From Catenibacterium mitsuokai (GTDB taxonomy: Bacteria; Bacillota_I; Bacilli_A; Erysipelotrichales; Coprobacillaceae): DNA of 64,000 nucleotides. The DNA lies in NCBI RefSeq assembly GCF_025148785.1, contig NZ_CP102271.1, positions 1,273,569 to 1,337,568 of the forward strand, written 5' to 3'. Made by a program: the position numbers and the translations under genes. Positions 28,408 through 37,066 of this stretch are shown here, one piece after another. Numbering within the stretch: position 1 is the first letter of the stretch; each line of letters opens with the position of its first letter. The notes beneath the pieces are model-generated. The model did no database searches. It was not told the DNA's origin and was given only the letters and a program-made list of their open reading frames with translations.

Positions 28408-28860
28408 ATGACAAACAAGACAAAAAGGTACAGACTGTATCCAAATGCTGATTAGAGAATTATGTTTGCGAAGACCTTCGACCGCTATCGAAAGGTCTAT
28501 AATTTCATGCTTAACGATAAGATTGAAAGCTACAAGGAGACTGGCAAGTTTGTTTGTGTGACACCTTCCAAGTATAAGAAGGATTATCCCTTCCTTAAGG
28601 AAGGGGATAGTCTTGCACTTGCCAATGTTCAATTGAATCAGCAGGCTGCATTTAGAAATCATTTCAATAATTTATGTAAGAAGCAGACGTCTTTCCAAGA
28701 TTGAAGTCTGCAAAGCACAATAGAAAGTCATATACTACAAATAATCAGAAGGGTACTATAGCTATCATTGGAAACAGTATAAAACTTCCTAAGGTAGGAA
28801 GAGTGAAGGCAGTTATCTATAAGCATCCTGAGGCTGACTGGATCATCAAGTCTGCCACAT
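28408..28860 (+). pseudogene. tnpB: TnpB (IS200/IS605) N-terminal relic
   Basis: The frame starts MTNKTKRYRLYPNAD and continues, after a TAG at 28453, IMFAKTFDRYRKVYNFMLND, the standard TnpB N terminus. A one-base shift near 28690 leads to LKSAKHNRKSYTTNNQ and KLPKVGRVKAV, typical of the wedge domain. The gene stops at the junction with an IS3 relic, so the RuvC nuclease half is absent. No function remains. Confidence 0.88.
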
Positions 28861-28862
28861 TT

Positions 28863-29010
28863 TTAATCTTAGCATCATCAAATTGAGTGAACCATCTATG
28901 GATTGACCTATTGGAAACTCCTTGATTATCAGCAACCTGTTGAAAAGTAAGTTCAGAGTGATTCTTTCTATATTGAACTGCATCCAATTTAAACTGTTTG
29001 TACTTGGTTA
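28863..29010 (-). pseudogene. IS3-family OrfA HTH fragment
   Basis: On the minus strand the sequence reads KYKQFKLDAVQYRKNHSEL, then FQQVADNQGVSNRSIHRWF, the helix-turn-helix of IS3 OrfA proteins. Both ends are lost. It abuts the TnpB fragment directly. Confidence 0.75.
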
Positions 29011-29112
29011 TTATATTGAATTGCTCTATGTGAGGCGAAACGAAAACGAAGAATAATTCTGTTTTTAGGTATATACAATGCTCTATTGAAATTATAAAGG
29101 AGGCAATGTGAT

Positions 29113-29991
29113 ATGAGTAAAGAAGTAATAAGGGAAACGTCCGAGTGGAGACCGTTTTCAGACTTAAACCTAGTACAGCGCAATATTTCTGGTCTTGGAT
29201 ACAACAAGGACTATATTGAAGAACATGGTCTTAATGATACAAAGATATTCCATTGTACAAACATGGTAACGGGTGTTATGTGTTATTTTGAGCCACTTGA
29301 AGTTCAGATAGTTGATAATGAGGTTTTTTGGAGATATAACGAGAATCTAGTTCATATGAAGGCACCCGAAAAGTTTGAAACGCAATTTGGGACTTTTTAC
29401 AATCATAATCATGGTGAATTTACAAGCTGGCTTGGAAAAGATAATTACCATGGTCTGCTTGAGAAAGAAGAAATAAACAGTTTATTTGGGCGTGCTGATT
29501 TTTTTGTTGAAGGAAATTATTGTGATATGTTTGATTGTGGAGAATACTCGTATGCTATTTCCAACTTGATGCATCTGGGACTTGGAACCTTCAAAATCAT
29601 AAGGATCAATAAAAAACTCGAAGCTGTCGCTATTTATGAAAATTATCACAATAACAAGCATACCAGACTTGAATATGAAGGACGTTTTCAAAATACAGAA
29701 GGGTATGTTGTCATAGCCAGTGGTTCTCGAGAATTAGAGAACGATGGAGATAGGCGAAAATATCAGGACATTACAATCCTGTTTCAAATTTCTGGAAGTG
29801 GAAAGTGCATAAAGAGTTGTGAGTGGGACTTTTCAATTTCCTCTGCAAACAGTATGGTTATAAAGGGTGATTATGTATATTTCGGGCAAAATAAAATGAT
29901 AACCCGTTTAAATATACAATCAGGAGAGACAGTTTTCTTTACTAACAAAACAGATGAAGAAATTGCTGCTCTTGTAAATATATGGCGATAA
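29113..29991 (+). CDS. Uncharacterised immunity-like protein
   Basis: A 292-residue soluble protein, beta-rich, without recognisable catalytic motif. Text such as GYVVIASGSRELENDG and KGDYVYFGQNKMITRLNIQS suggests beta-propeller-like repeats. AAAGGAGGCAATG gives a strong ribosome site. Ten bases after its stop begins the next gene, so both form an operon. Its isolated survival amid fossils hints at selection; toxin-immunity is one possibility only. Confidence 0.6.
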   Translation: MSKEVIRETSEWRPFSDLNLVQRNISGLGYNKDYIEEHGLNDTKIFHCTNMVTGVMCYFEPLEVQIVDNEVFWRYNENLVHMKAPEKFETQFGTFYNHNHGEFTSWLGKDNYHGLLEKEEINSLFGRADFFVEGNYCDMFDCGEYSYAISNLMHLGLGTFKIIRINKKLEAVAIYENYHNNKHTRLEYEGRFQNTEGYVVIASGSRELENDGDRRKYQDITILFQISGSGKCIKSCEWDFSISSANSMVIKGDYVYFGQNKMITRLNIQSGETVFFTNKTDEEIAALVNIWR

Positions 29992-30001
29992 GAGAGTTTA
30001 T

Positions 30002-30367
30002 ATGGGATGGACAGAACGTAAAGAGATACTTACATCATTTAAAAGTATTATGAATTACATAGAAAAGGAAGACTCTTTTCACGACTATCGAATCGGAACC
30101 ATTCATTATTTAGAGAACGAGGTGGAATTGACAATTGAGGAAGTAATTCCTGGAGCGAAGATTCAGGATAGCACAGGATTTGTATGGGATTTTCATTTTA
30201 AGGGAGTTACTTTTTTCAAAATATCAGTAGATATTGTTATGGGATTTTGGATTTGGGAAGTGACACATGGAAATTAGCCAAATGAAATAGCATTTAACCT
30301 TAATTCGGGTTTTGTCAGTGTTGCTGCCGAATATATCGAATTCGGAATACCATCACTGGAAGAATGA
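30002..30367 (+). pseudogene. Immunity-like domain protein with in-frame TAG
   Basis: A 91-residue frame begins MGWTERKEILTSF, holds FHDYRIGTIHYLENEVELTI and ends at a TAG (30275-30277). The same frame continues for 29 good codons (NEIAFNLNSGFVSVAAEYIE) up to TGA at 30365. The FHD motif resembles that of the protein at 26119. The internal stop probably inactivates or trims an originally 121-codon gene. Confidence 0.6.
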
Positions 30368-30401
30368 AATATGGTGAAACATGGTCGAATATTATAATTA
30401 G

Positions 30402-30542
30402 TACAATGTCGATAAGAAGAAGTACATTTGTCTTGGTGATTTTGATTACGGAAACAAGTTATATGTTTCAATGTGCAAGGATAATCTATCACTTCACTTT
30501 CTTCAAACATCCTTGGCAAAAGAACAGAAACGAATAGGGTAG
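30402..30542 (+). pseudogene. Gene fragment, possibly SMI1/KNR4-like
   Basis: An open stretch without start reads KKYICLGDFDYGNKLYVSMC and further to a TAG. The text resembles SMI1/KNR4 immunity proteins weakly. It is a fragment at best. Confidence 0.3.
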
Positions 30543-30544
30543 TT

Positions 30545-30900
30545 ATGATAGGATTCTTGGATGATATCAGGAATAGTGAAAACCTGATATATAATAAGAG
30601 AAATATTATAAATACTATAGCTGTATTGTTTTTTAGAATAGCAGTAGTGACTTTTTCAAAATATTTAGATTTTTGCCAAGTTGAACTTCCAAATATGCTT
30701 ATGACAATAGATACTGCATTGGATGTCCATAGTTTTATTGGACGCTTTGCAATCTAGGTATTTATTGCATTGTGTTTTTTATTTACAGCAACTCTACGAT
30801 AAGAATAGGTATTAATGCTTTTTGTTGGAATGGGGCTAGTTACTATTTGTGTTCAAACTATATTGCAAGATTTTTTTCCTTAGAAGTTATGCAATGTTTT
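30545..30900 (+). pseudogene. Membrane protein remnant
   Basis: A 70-codon frame (30545-30757) followed by in-frame stops and more hydrophobic text (FIALCFLFTATLR, GMGLVTICVQTIL). It looks like a decayed polytopic membrane protein; family not recognised. Confidence 0.35.
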
Positions 30901-30998
30901 GGCTTGGATTCACTGAAATAGAGAATAGTATGGATTCCTCCTAAATAATAAAAATACCCCTCCAGGCAGGGAGGTGGTTATGCAGGTTTGCGATACTT

Positions 30999-31352
30999 TT
31001 AATGGATGACAGCGTCATCAGCTGTGAAACCGCCAAGTGAGTTTTCTTTTACCTGAATACAAATATAAGTGATGCCTGAATCGCTAGCCGCAAAGAATTG
31101 ACGCTTTGCAGCAGGACTGATTTTTAACCAGTCACCAGCAACAATCTCGATTGTTTTATTATCGATGGTAGCAGTTCCTTTTCCAGAAATTACACCATAG
31201 ATTTCCTCGTTGTTCTTATGGGAATGAACGAAAGGAACACCTGCACCGGCAGGAAGAGAATTAATACTTACTTCAGCACCAGTTAAAGAAAGTGCTTCAT
31301 GAAGTTCCATGCGTCCTTCATTACCAATATTTGTTTTTGTGTAGTTTGACAT
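30999..31352 (-). CDS. Small single-domain cupin
   Basis: A 117-residue cupin. Motif 1 is seen in GVPFVHSHKNNEEIYGVISG with metal ligands His-His-Glu; motif 2 has the usual C-terminal strand pair. The start MSNYTK follows GGAGGTAATTC. It is divergent from an HxlR regulator, the common arrangement for redox- or aldehyde-responsive cupin genes. A decayed relative lies at 21142. Confidence 0.88.
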   Translation of the reverse strand: MSNYTKTNIGNEGRMELHEALSLTGAEVSINSLPAGAGVPFVHSHKNNEEIYGVISGKGTATIDNKTIEIVAGDWLKISPAAKRQFFAASDSGITYICIQVKENSLGGFTADDAVIH

Positions 31353-31425
31353 TTGAATTACCTCCATTTTTATTTGCAACTTTGTTGCTTGATAATAGTT
31401 TAATCAGTTACACTTGCTTAAACAA

Positions 31426-31449
31426 GTACGCACATTTTTGTAACTGTAC
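31426..31449. promoter_or_regulatory. Probable HxlR operator, second copy
   Basis: GTAC-N16-GTAC with GCAC, T-run and GTAACT inside, matching 21569-21592 in all but one or two positions. It lies centrally between the divergent cupin and HxlR genes. Confidence 0.65.
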
Positions 31450-31497
31450 ACAACAAAATGAATGCGTTATTATATAAATGGAATGAGGTGACAACAT

Positions 31498-31824
31498 ATG
31501 AAGACACGAGAAGAACTTCCAGAATGTCCGGTTGCAACTGCTGTATCTCTTATAGGTGGAAAATGGAAGCTTTTAATAATACGAAATCTAAAAAATCGTC
31601 CATGGAGATTCAATGAACTTCAGAGAGATTTAGAAGGTATTTCTCAAAAGGTACTTACTGATAGTTTAAGACAAATGATTGATGACGGCCTTGTGTATAG
31701 AAATGATTATCATGAGAATCCTCCAAGAGTGGATTATGGTTTAACAGATCTTGGAAGAGAAATGCTACCTATTATTGATGCATTAGCGGATTTTGGTGAT
31801 TATTATAAAACGATTGTTGATTAA
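31498..31824 (+). CDS. HxlR-family transcriptional regulator
   Basis: A 108-residue winged-helix regulator. The family signature is complete: CPVATAVSLIGGKWKLLIIR, RPWRFNELQRDL, SQKVLTDSLRQM and VDYGLTDLG. The conserved N-terminal Cys in ECPV is the redox-sensing position of the HypR/YodB group. It should repress the divergent cupin and itself. RBS GAGGTGAC lies before the ATG. Confidence 0.93.
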   Translation: MKTREELPECPVATAVSLIGGKWKLLIIRNLKNRPWRFNELQRDLEGISQKVLTDSLRQMIDDGLVYRNDYHENPPRVDYGLTDLGREMLPIIDALADFGDYYKTIVD

Positions 31825-31830
31825 AAGAAA

Positions 31831-31875
31831 AGACTCCACATCACCGGATTAGTTTTGGTGGTGAGAAGTTTTTGT
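31831..31875 (+). terminator. Terminator after HxlR
   Basis: Stem ACTCCACATCACC / GGTGGTGAGAAGT followed by TTTTTG. It is homologous to hairpins at 16773 and 21972. Confidence 0.8.
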
Positions 31876-31882
31876 TTTTATG

Positions 31883-31985
31883 TGCATCTTTCAACACCTA
31901 CCTTAAGTCAGGATTCCAATGCAATGGTTCAGTAGGTTGGCCAAATTGTTATTTGCTTAAGCTAGCACTTTATAAGAGTCTCATT
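31883..31985 (-). pseudogene. Serine recombinase tail fossil
   Basis: On the minus strand the text LKQITIWPT and LKVGVE survives between stops. The DNA aligns with 16826-16925, the last codons of the recombinase relic there. Only this tail remains, behind the same type of terminator. Confidence 0.65.
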
Positions 31986-32397
31986 ACTCAAGTACAAGTG
32001 GAAAAGATGGTTATAAACACCGTATATACTCCAGTAGATATGCCAATTCCAACATTTTTGTCTGTATGTAATTCGGGACTATTTACAGGCGAGTTATATG
32101 GAATAATCGTGGCAAGAAATCTACGGAAGTATGGTTATGTGAATTTTGATGCTTGTAGTACATTCTCTTAATCTACTAAGTATCTGGATTCATAGAACTA
32201 AGGAAGAGTTTGAATTTTTGGAATATCAAGAATTATTAAAAGAACTTGAAGAAGATTGAGAGTGGGAAATAATAGGTCACTTTGCCTGGCGGCGATATTC
32301 CTAAGGCTGTAAAAAGAAAATATAATCGAGTATTTTGAGTGGATTGACACATTCTAGTTTTTGAAACGGAGAAATCGTAATTTGAAGAGGTGATAAG

Positions 32398-32904
32398 ATG
32401 GATTTTAGACAAGCTGTCATGCAAGATTTGCCACAATTAAAAGATATGTATAAACGAATTATTAAAAACATGAATGAACAGAATATTCAAATTTGGGATG
32501 ACATTTATCCTTGTGAATTTTTTGAGGACGATATAAAAAATAATAAACTCTATATTTTGCTGAACAATGGAGAAATAGTATCTGCATTTGTTTTGTCTGA
32601 TACAAACTCAGGAGAAACTGCAGTTGAATGGAATGATAATCATGCAAAAGCTGTATATATTGATAGACTAGGTGTAAATATTAAATATTTAAAAAAAGGT
32701 TTAGGTAGCCTAATGCTTGATAAAGCAAAAGAAATTGCAAAAACACTTAATGCTGAGTATCTTAGACTTTTTGTGGTAGATATCAATATACCAGCAATTC
32801 AACTGTATACTAAAAAAGAGTTTGTAAAGGTTAATGGTGTTTACAATGAGATATTTGATGATGGCTTTGTATTGCATGAGCATGGTTATGAAATAAAACT
32901 TTAA
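32398..32904 (+). CDS. GNAT-family N-acetyltransferase
   Basis: A 168-residue acetyl-CoA-dependent acetyltransferase. The central motif A is seen in LGVNIKYLKKGLGSLMLDKA, and motif B in YLRLFVVDINIPAIQLY. The N-terminal region (IKNMNEQNIQIWDD) is like the group that modifies small molecules or peptides. Substrate unknown. GAGGTGATAAG precedes the ATG. It stands alone. Confidence 0.9.
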   Translation: MDFRQAVMQDLPQLKDMYKRIIKNMNEQNIQIWDDIYPCEFFEDDIKNNKLYILLNNGEIVSAFVLSDTNSGETAVEWNDNHAKAVYIDRLGVNIKYLKKGLGSLMLDKAKEIAKTLNAEYLRLFVVDINIPAIQLYTKKEFVKVNGVYNEIFDDGFVLHEHGYEIKL

Positions 32905-33015
32905 TAAGAATTATAGATTTCTGTTTGTAAGACAGTATACTTTTTATCAATAGATTTGACTAATCGTTAAAAAGTGCAAATTCCCGTAATTCGGGGTAGT
33001 TTATAATATAACTAC

Positions 33016-33039
33016 AAAAGCACCATTAAGGTGCTTTTG
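33016..33039 (+). terminator. Intrinsic terminator
   Basis: AAAAGCACC-ATTAA-GGTGCTTTT with following T; about 110 bases behind the acetyltransferase gene. The rest of 32905-33238 shows no gene. Confidence 0.8.
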
Positions 33040-33238
33040 TTATGAAGCATGTATTTACATTATAAAGAATTGATGTAATTCATGTTTTCTTTTCAGATTA
33101 ACATGACATCACTTTGGTTTCTCTATATAATACTCATTGAGGTGAAAAAGTGTGAAACAAAAATCAATCTAAACGTATAAAAAAAGACAAACTTAAAAAC
33201 AAGTTTGAATAATTTAGAAAAAATAGAATAATTGAATA

Positions 33239-34489
33239 TTATGGTTTAGTTAATTTAGAAACGTCAAAACCTGATTTCTTAAGAAACTCAATTGCTGATT
33301 CTTCTGTTAAATCTTGTTGCTTTATAGGTGGATTAGGATTTCTAAATGATTCATAATCTGAAGGATTAAATGTCTCTCCAGTAAGAATCATATGGTATAT
33401 ACTGACAAGCATCATTCTTGCAATTGCGATAATGGCTTTCTTGTGACCTCGTCTCTTTTTGATACGAGAATACTTAATTCCAAAATAGCCCTCCTTATCT
33501 TTGATTGCTCCAAGAGCACACTGAACTAATAAAGGTTTTAAATATTGACCTGCTTTAGAAATACGAACTGATTTTTTCTTATTAGCACTTTCGTTATTTG
33601 CAGGTGCTAATCCAGCCCAACAGGTTAGTTGTTTATCTGATTCGAATTGTTTCATATCTACTCCGATTTCTGAAATAATAAGGATTGCAGATAAAGTGCT
33701 GATGCCTGGTAGTTGGGTGATGTGCATGAATTGATCGAACATTGGTGCTGCACGTTTCATCATTTCGATTTCACAGTTATCAATATGGACTTGTAATTCT
33801 TCCATATGAGTCATTGACTCATTCATTTTAAACCTTTGATCAGTTTCAATATTGCAGTGTTTAATGGAATCTAGAATCTTATCTTTATTTTTACACGATC
33901 TATGGATACATTTCAAAATTTTCTCATCTTCAATGATATCTGACTCAAGTACTTCTTTCATGATTGCTTGTGCAGACTTTCCAAACGGATCTGAAAATAC
34001 AGAACCAATACCGATATTGGAAACTGTCATACAGTTCTGATATCGATTACGTTCAGAGGAACGCATCCCAACCAATTTATAGCGATAGCGAGATATTTCT
34101 CGTAAAGCTCTTATTTCTTTGGGTGGTATAAAAGAAAATTTGATTAGATCATGTTTAAATAAATCACAGATCCATTTTGAATCTTTCTTGTCAGTTTTCT
34201 TTCCTTTAATTGCTTTGACATATTTTGGATGAGTTAAGTAAATATTGATTTCATCTTCTAAGATGTTGAAAATTGGAATCCAATATTTACCAGTAGATTC
34301 CATGCATGCATCAAAGCATTTGTGATTAATGAGCCACTGTTTAAGATTCAGTAAATCATGGTTTAAAGTTGAAAACGTTTCTTGGATGTATTCAGTAATA
34401 CGAGTTTTCTTATTAGTAATACCGATTGTAGCCACAATGATATTCTTGTGAACATCCATGCCACAGCAGATTGGTCTAACAATCTTCAT
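33239..34489 (-). CDS. IS110-family transposase (recombinase)
   Basis: A 416-residue DEDD/serine recombinase. The DEDD residues are visible: Asp12 in GMDVHK, Glu64 in CMESTGKYW, Asp100 and Asp103 in KTDKKDSKW. The C-terminal domain has PGISTLSAILIISEIG and the catalytic Ser region ANNESANKKKSVRISK. Start 34489 is chosen because AAGGAG lies eight bases before; an upstream ATG would extend it without homology. All motifs are intact, so the element may be active. Confidence 0.94.
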   Translation of the reverse strand: MKIVRPICCGMDVHKNIIVATIGITNKKTRITEYIQETFSTLNHDLLNLKQWLINHKCFDACMESTGKYWIPIFNILEDEINIYLTHPKYVKAIKGKKTDKKDSKWICDLFKHDLIKFSFIPPKEIRALREISRYRYKLVGMRSSERNRYQNCMTVSNIGIGSVFSDPFGKSAQAIMKEVLESDIIEDEKILKCIHRSCKNKDKILDSIKHCNIETDQRFKMNESMTHMEELQVHIDNCEIEMMKRAAPMFDQFMHITQLPGISTLSAILIISEIGVDMKQFESDKQLTCWAGLAPANNESANKKKSVRISKAGQYLKPLLVQCALGAIKDKEGYFGIKYSRIKKRRGHKKAIIAIARMMLVSIYHMILTGETFNPSDYESFRNPNPPIKQQDLTEESAIEFLKKSGFDVSKLTKP

Positions 34490-34745
34490 AAAAAAATCTC
34501 TCCTTTCATTGAAAGAAGAGAAGTGGCATTGACTGCTATCTAAGCTAATCACTCAGTTGATTGTACAATCATAAGTGTCCTGGCTCTAAGTCCAACTTAT
34601 TTGTGCTTGAAAAGATAGCGGCGACTTATAAATATTCAGGATATTCTATTTAAGTAGAATTGCCTACTCACCCCTACGTGCTCTGTAGTATACCACCTCT
34701 CTTTGATTATACTATTATATCGAGAGGCACACTAGAGTTTTGGTG
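34490..34745 (-). ncRNA. Candidate bridge RNA region of IS110
   Basis: IS110 elements of the IS621 type encode a bridge RNA in the non-coding DNA upstream of the recombinase. Here 250 bases without a gene lie at that place. Small dyads are visible, for example TAAGTCC/GGAC-like and ATTTAAGTAGAAT with GTAGTATACC words near 34640-34700. The RNA itself is inferred from family knowledge. Confidence 0.5.
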
Positions 34746-34807
34746 GATTTGAGTTTGGTTATATATTTGTGTCCGCGCAACGAAGGTGCGGGGAAATGGA
34801 GGAAAAT

Positions 34808-35872
34808 ATGAAACTAATTAAAAACATTCAAGTCTATGCACCAGAAGATTTAGGTGTTAAAGATGTATTGATTTCAGATTCTAAAATAGAAAAGATAGAT
34901 GATCATATCACATATCCTTATTCTATTGAAACAATTGATGGTACAGGTTGTGTCCTTACACCAGGTCTTATTGATCGTCATGTTCATATTACTGGTGGTG
35001 GGGGAGAAGCAGGCTTTATTTCTCGTGCTAGACCTATTGAAGTCAATGAAATACTAGATGCAGGTATTACTACTGTGATTGGATTATTAGGTACAGATGG
35101 CTATACAAGAAACACAAAAGAATTATTCGCCAAAGCAAAAGAATTGACTCAAAAAGGTGTCCATACCTATATTCTAACAGGAAGTTATACATATCCTACG
35201 TATACTCTCACTGATTCAGTAGAAGATGATATTGTATTTATTGATAGTATTCTAGGTGTTAAGCTTGCTTTAAGTGATCATAGATCAAGTCATATTACTG
35301 ATGATGAACTTGTTCGTTTAGCTTCTCAAATCCGTACAGCAAGTCTTATTGCTGGAAAACAGGCTAATTTAACACTTCATATGGGTGATGAAAAACAAGG
35401 ATTAACTCCTGTATTTCATGCATTAGAAAGAGCTGATATTCCTGTTTCTTTATTCCAGCCTACCCACTGTAGTCGTAATCCACACTTATTTAAAGATGCA
35501 CTTAAGTTTGCTGAAATGGGTGGTACAGTTGACTTAACATGTGAAGGTGATGGCAAGACTCTAGAATTCATTAAACAGTTTAAGGATACTTCTAAAGTCA
35601 CTATTTCTAGTGATGCACAAGGCTCATGGTCTACATATAATGAAGATGGATCTATCAAAGAAATTGGTATTACACCAGTCTCTAACTTAAAGAAAGAATT
35701 TATTTCTCTAAAGAATGCATTGGGATATGAAAAAGCTTTACCATTCTTTACTCAAAACGTAGCGCATGTACTAGGCTTAAAAAATACAGGTAGTATTAAA
35801 GAAGGCTTTGATTGTGATTTAGTTGTATGGAAAGATGATGAAATTAAGCATATCATCACAAAGAAAGATTAA
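34808..35872 (+). CDS. iadA: Isoaspartyl dipeptidase (beta-aspartyl peptidase)
   Basis: A 354-residue amidohydrolase that cleaves beta-aspartyl dipeptides arising from damaged proteins. Metal ligands appear as DRHVHITGGGGE, TLHMGDE, FQPTHCSRN and SSDAQGS, which is the IadA pattern. It is slightly shorter than the 390-residue Escherichia coli enzyme. Start 34808 has GGAGG at good distance; an upstream ATG at 34769 lacks one. A terminator follows. The IS110 lies in its upstream region and may affect its promoter. Confidence 0.92.
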   Translation: MKLIKNIQVYAPEDLGVKDVLISDSKIEKIDDHITYPYSIETIDGTGCVLTPGLIDRHVHITGGGGEAGFISRARPIEVNEILDAGITTVIGLLGTDGYTRNTKELFAKAKELTQKGVHTYILTGSYTYPTYTLTDSVEDDIVFIDSILGVKLALSDHRSSHITDDELVRLASQIRTASLIAGKQANLTLHMGDEKQGLTPVFHALERADIPVSLFQPTHCSRNPHLFKDALKFAEMGGTVDLTCEGDGKTLEFIKQFKDTSKVTISSDAQGSWSTYNEDGSIKEIGITPVSNLKKEFISLKNALGYEKALPFFTQNVAHVLGLKNTGSIKEGFDCDLVVWKDDEIKHIITKKD

Positions 35873-35880
35873 TGCTAAAT

Positions 35881-35919
35881 AAAGGTTCTGATTTTGATAA
35901 ATGTCATTCAGAACCTTTT
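35881..35919 (+). terminator. Terminator after iadA
   Basis: AAAGGTTCTG and CAGAACCTTTT pair around a 18-base loop. From here to 36223 about 300 bases hold no gene; a TATAAT word near 36152 may be a promoter remnant. Confidence 0.75.
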
Positions 35920-36223
35920 CATTTCTAAGAAATACTAAGGGGATACCATACTAATATAAAGAAATATGTTATATTCAGTCACTTATCAAGATGGTTATAT
36001 TTAATCTGACTATTCTTATAAATACAGATGGTACCTCACACAATTGTGAATCATCCTTTTATGTAGTGAAGTAAGATGAATTTCACTTTCTTATAGTATA
36101 ATAAGAGTTCAATATAAGATGCTGAATGTATGGCTTTTTCTGATATGCTATAATATAAAAGCAGAGGATCTTATAAATGAAATGGGAGATTTTATTCTAA
36201 AAAAACATATCACAGTAATTACC

Positions 36224-36253
36224 AAGGCTGATTCCTTTGTAAATCAGCCTTTT
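36224..36253 (+). terminator. Terminator-like hairpin before traX
   Basis: AAGGCTGATT and AATCAGCCTT followed by TTAT. It insulates the TraX-like gene that starts at 36285, or ends a lost upstream gene. Confidence 0.7.
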
Positions 36254-36284
36254 ATGTTATAATGGATTTGAAAGGATGAGACAT

Positions 36285-36989
36285 ATGAATAATATAAAAG
36301 AGAGAATCAAGATATTCTCAGGTGCGAAGTTAAAATATATCGCATTTGCCTCAATGTTGATTGATCATTTCAATAAAGCTATTATCTATCCTAATCTGGA
36401 TGGTGGTATGTTAAATAGAATAAGTGATTTATTTGATATTTTAGGAAGAATTGCTTTCCCTATATTTATCTTTCTTTTAATAGAAGGGTACTTCCATACG
36501 AGAAACAAATATAAATACTTAGGAACTCTTCTTCTATTTGGTATCATCTCTGAAGTCCCATTTGATATGTGTACATCAGCTGTGTTCTTTGAACCCAACT
36601 GGAACAATATTATGTTTACACTGTCATTTGTACTTGCCATTATATGGATTATAGATGTATTAAAAGAGAAACTGAATAAACCATTATGGTATGTTGTATC
36701 CATCCTCATTGTCGCAGTTATGTGTTTTGTAGCTATGAATCTAGGATTAGATTATGAACATCATGCCGTACTTATTGGCTATTTCATGTATATATTTCAT
36801 GATAAATATATCTATTCTATACCATTTTGTTATGCGTCAATGTTTAAGGAACCCTGGGCATTACTTGGATTTGGCTTGAATCTGACTTATAACGGAGAAA
36901 GAGGTAGACAAAATAAGTTATTCAACTATTTCTTCTATCCAGTACATTTGCTTATTTTAGGAATAATAAGAATGACTTTTCATATTTAG
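36285..36989 (+). CDS. TraX-family membrane protein
   Basis: A 234-residue polytopic membrane protein with about seven helices. Family text: LKYIAFASMLIDHFNKA, GRIAFPIFIFLLIEGY, and the C-terminal KLFNYFFYPVHLLIL. TraX relatives in Firmicutes are chromosomal acyltransferase-3-like proteins and need not be linked to conjugation. AAAGGATGAG precedes ATG 36285. Confidence 0.9.
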   Translation: MNNIKERIKIFSGAKLKYIAFASMLIDHFNKAIIYPNLDGGMLNRISDLFDILGRIAFPIFIFLLIEGYFHTRNKYKYLGTLLLFGIISEVPFDMCTSAVFFEPNWNNIMFTLSFVLAIIWIIDVLKEKLNKPLWYVVSILIVAVMCFVAMNLGLDYEHHAVLIGYFMYIFHDKYIYSIPFCYASMFKEPWALLGFGLNLTYNGERGRQNKLFNYFFYPVHLLILGIIRMTFHI

Positions 36990-37066
36990 ATACATCATTT
37001 AAAGTTCATAATAATTGTGTAGTATTAAATTATACAAAAAATATACTTGAAACGAGGTAAATACAT

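Larger units (their letters stand above)
33200..34760 (-). mobile_element. IS110-family insertion sequence
   Basis: Contains one recombinase gene and a long non-coding region before it (about 270 bases), with only a short region after it. IS110 elements lack clear inverted repeats, so both ends given here are estimates. It lies directly before the isoaspartyl dipeptidase gene. Confidence 0.7.

Noticed and set aside
31872-32171. 99-aa plus-strand gene after HxlR
   Set aside because: Its first part is the antisense of a recombinase tail relic, and it lacks a ribosome site.
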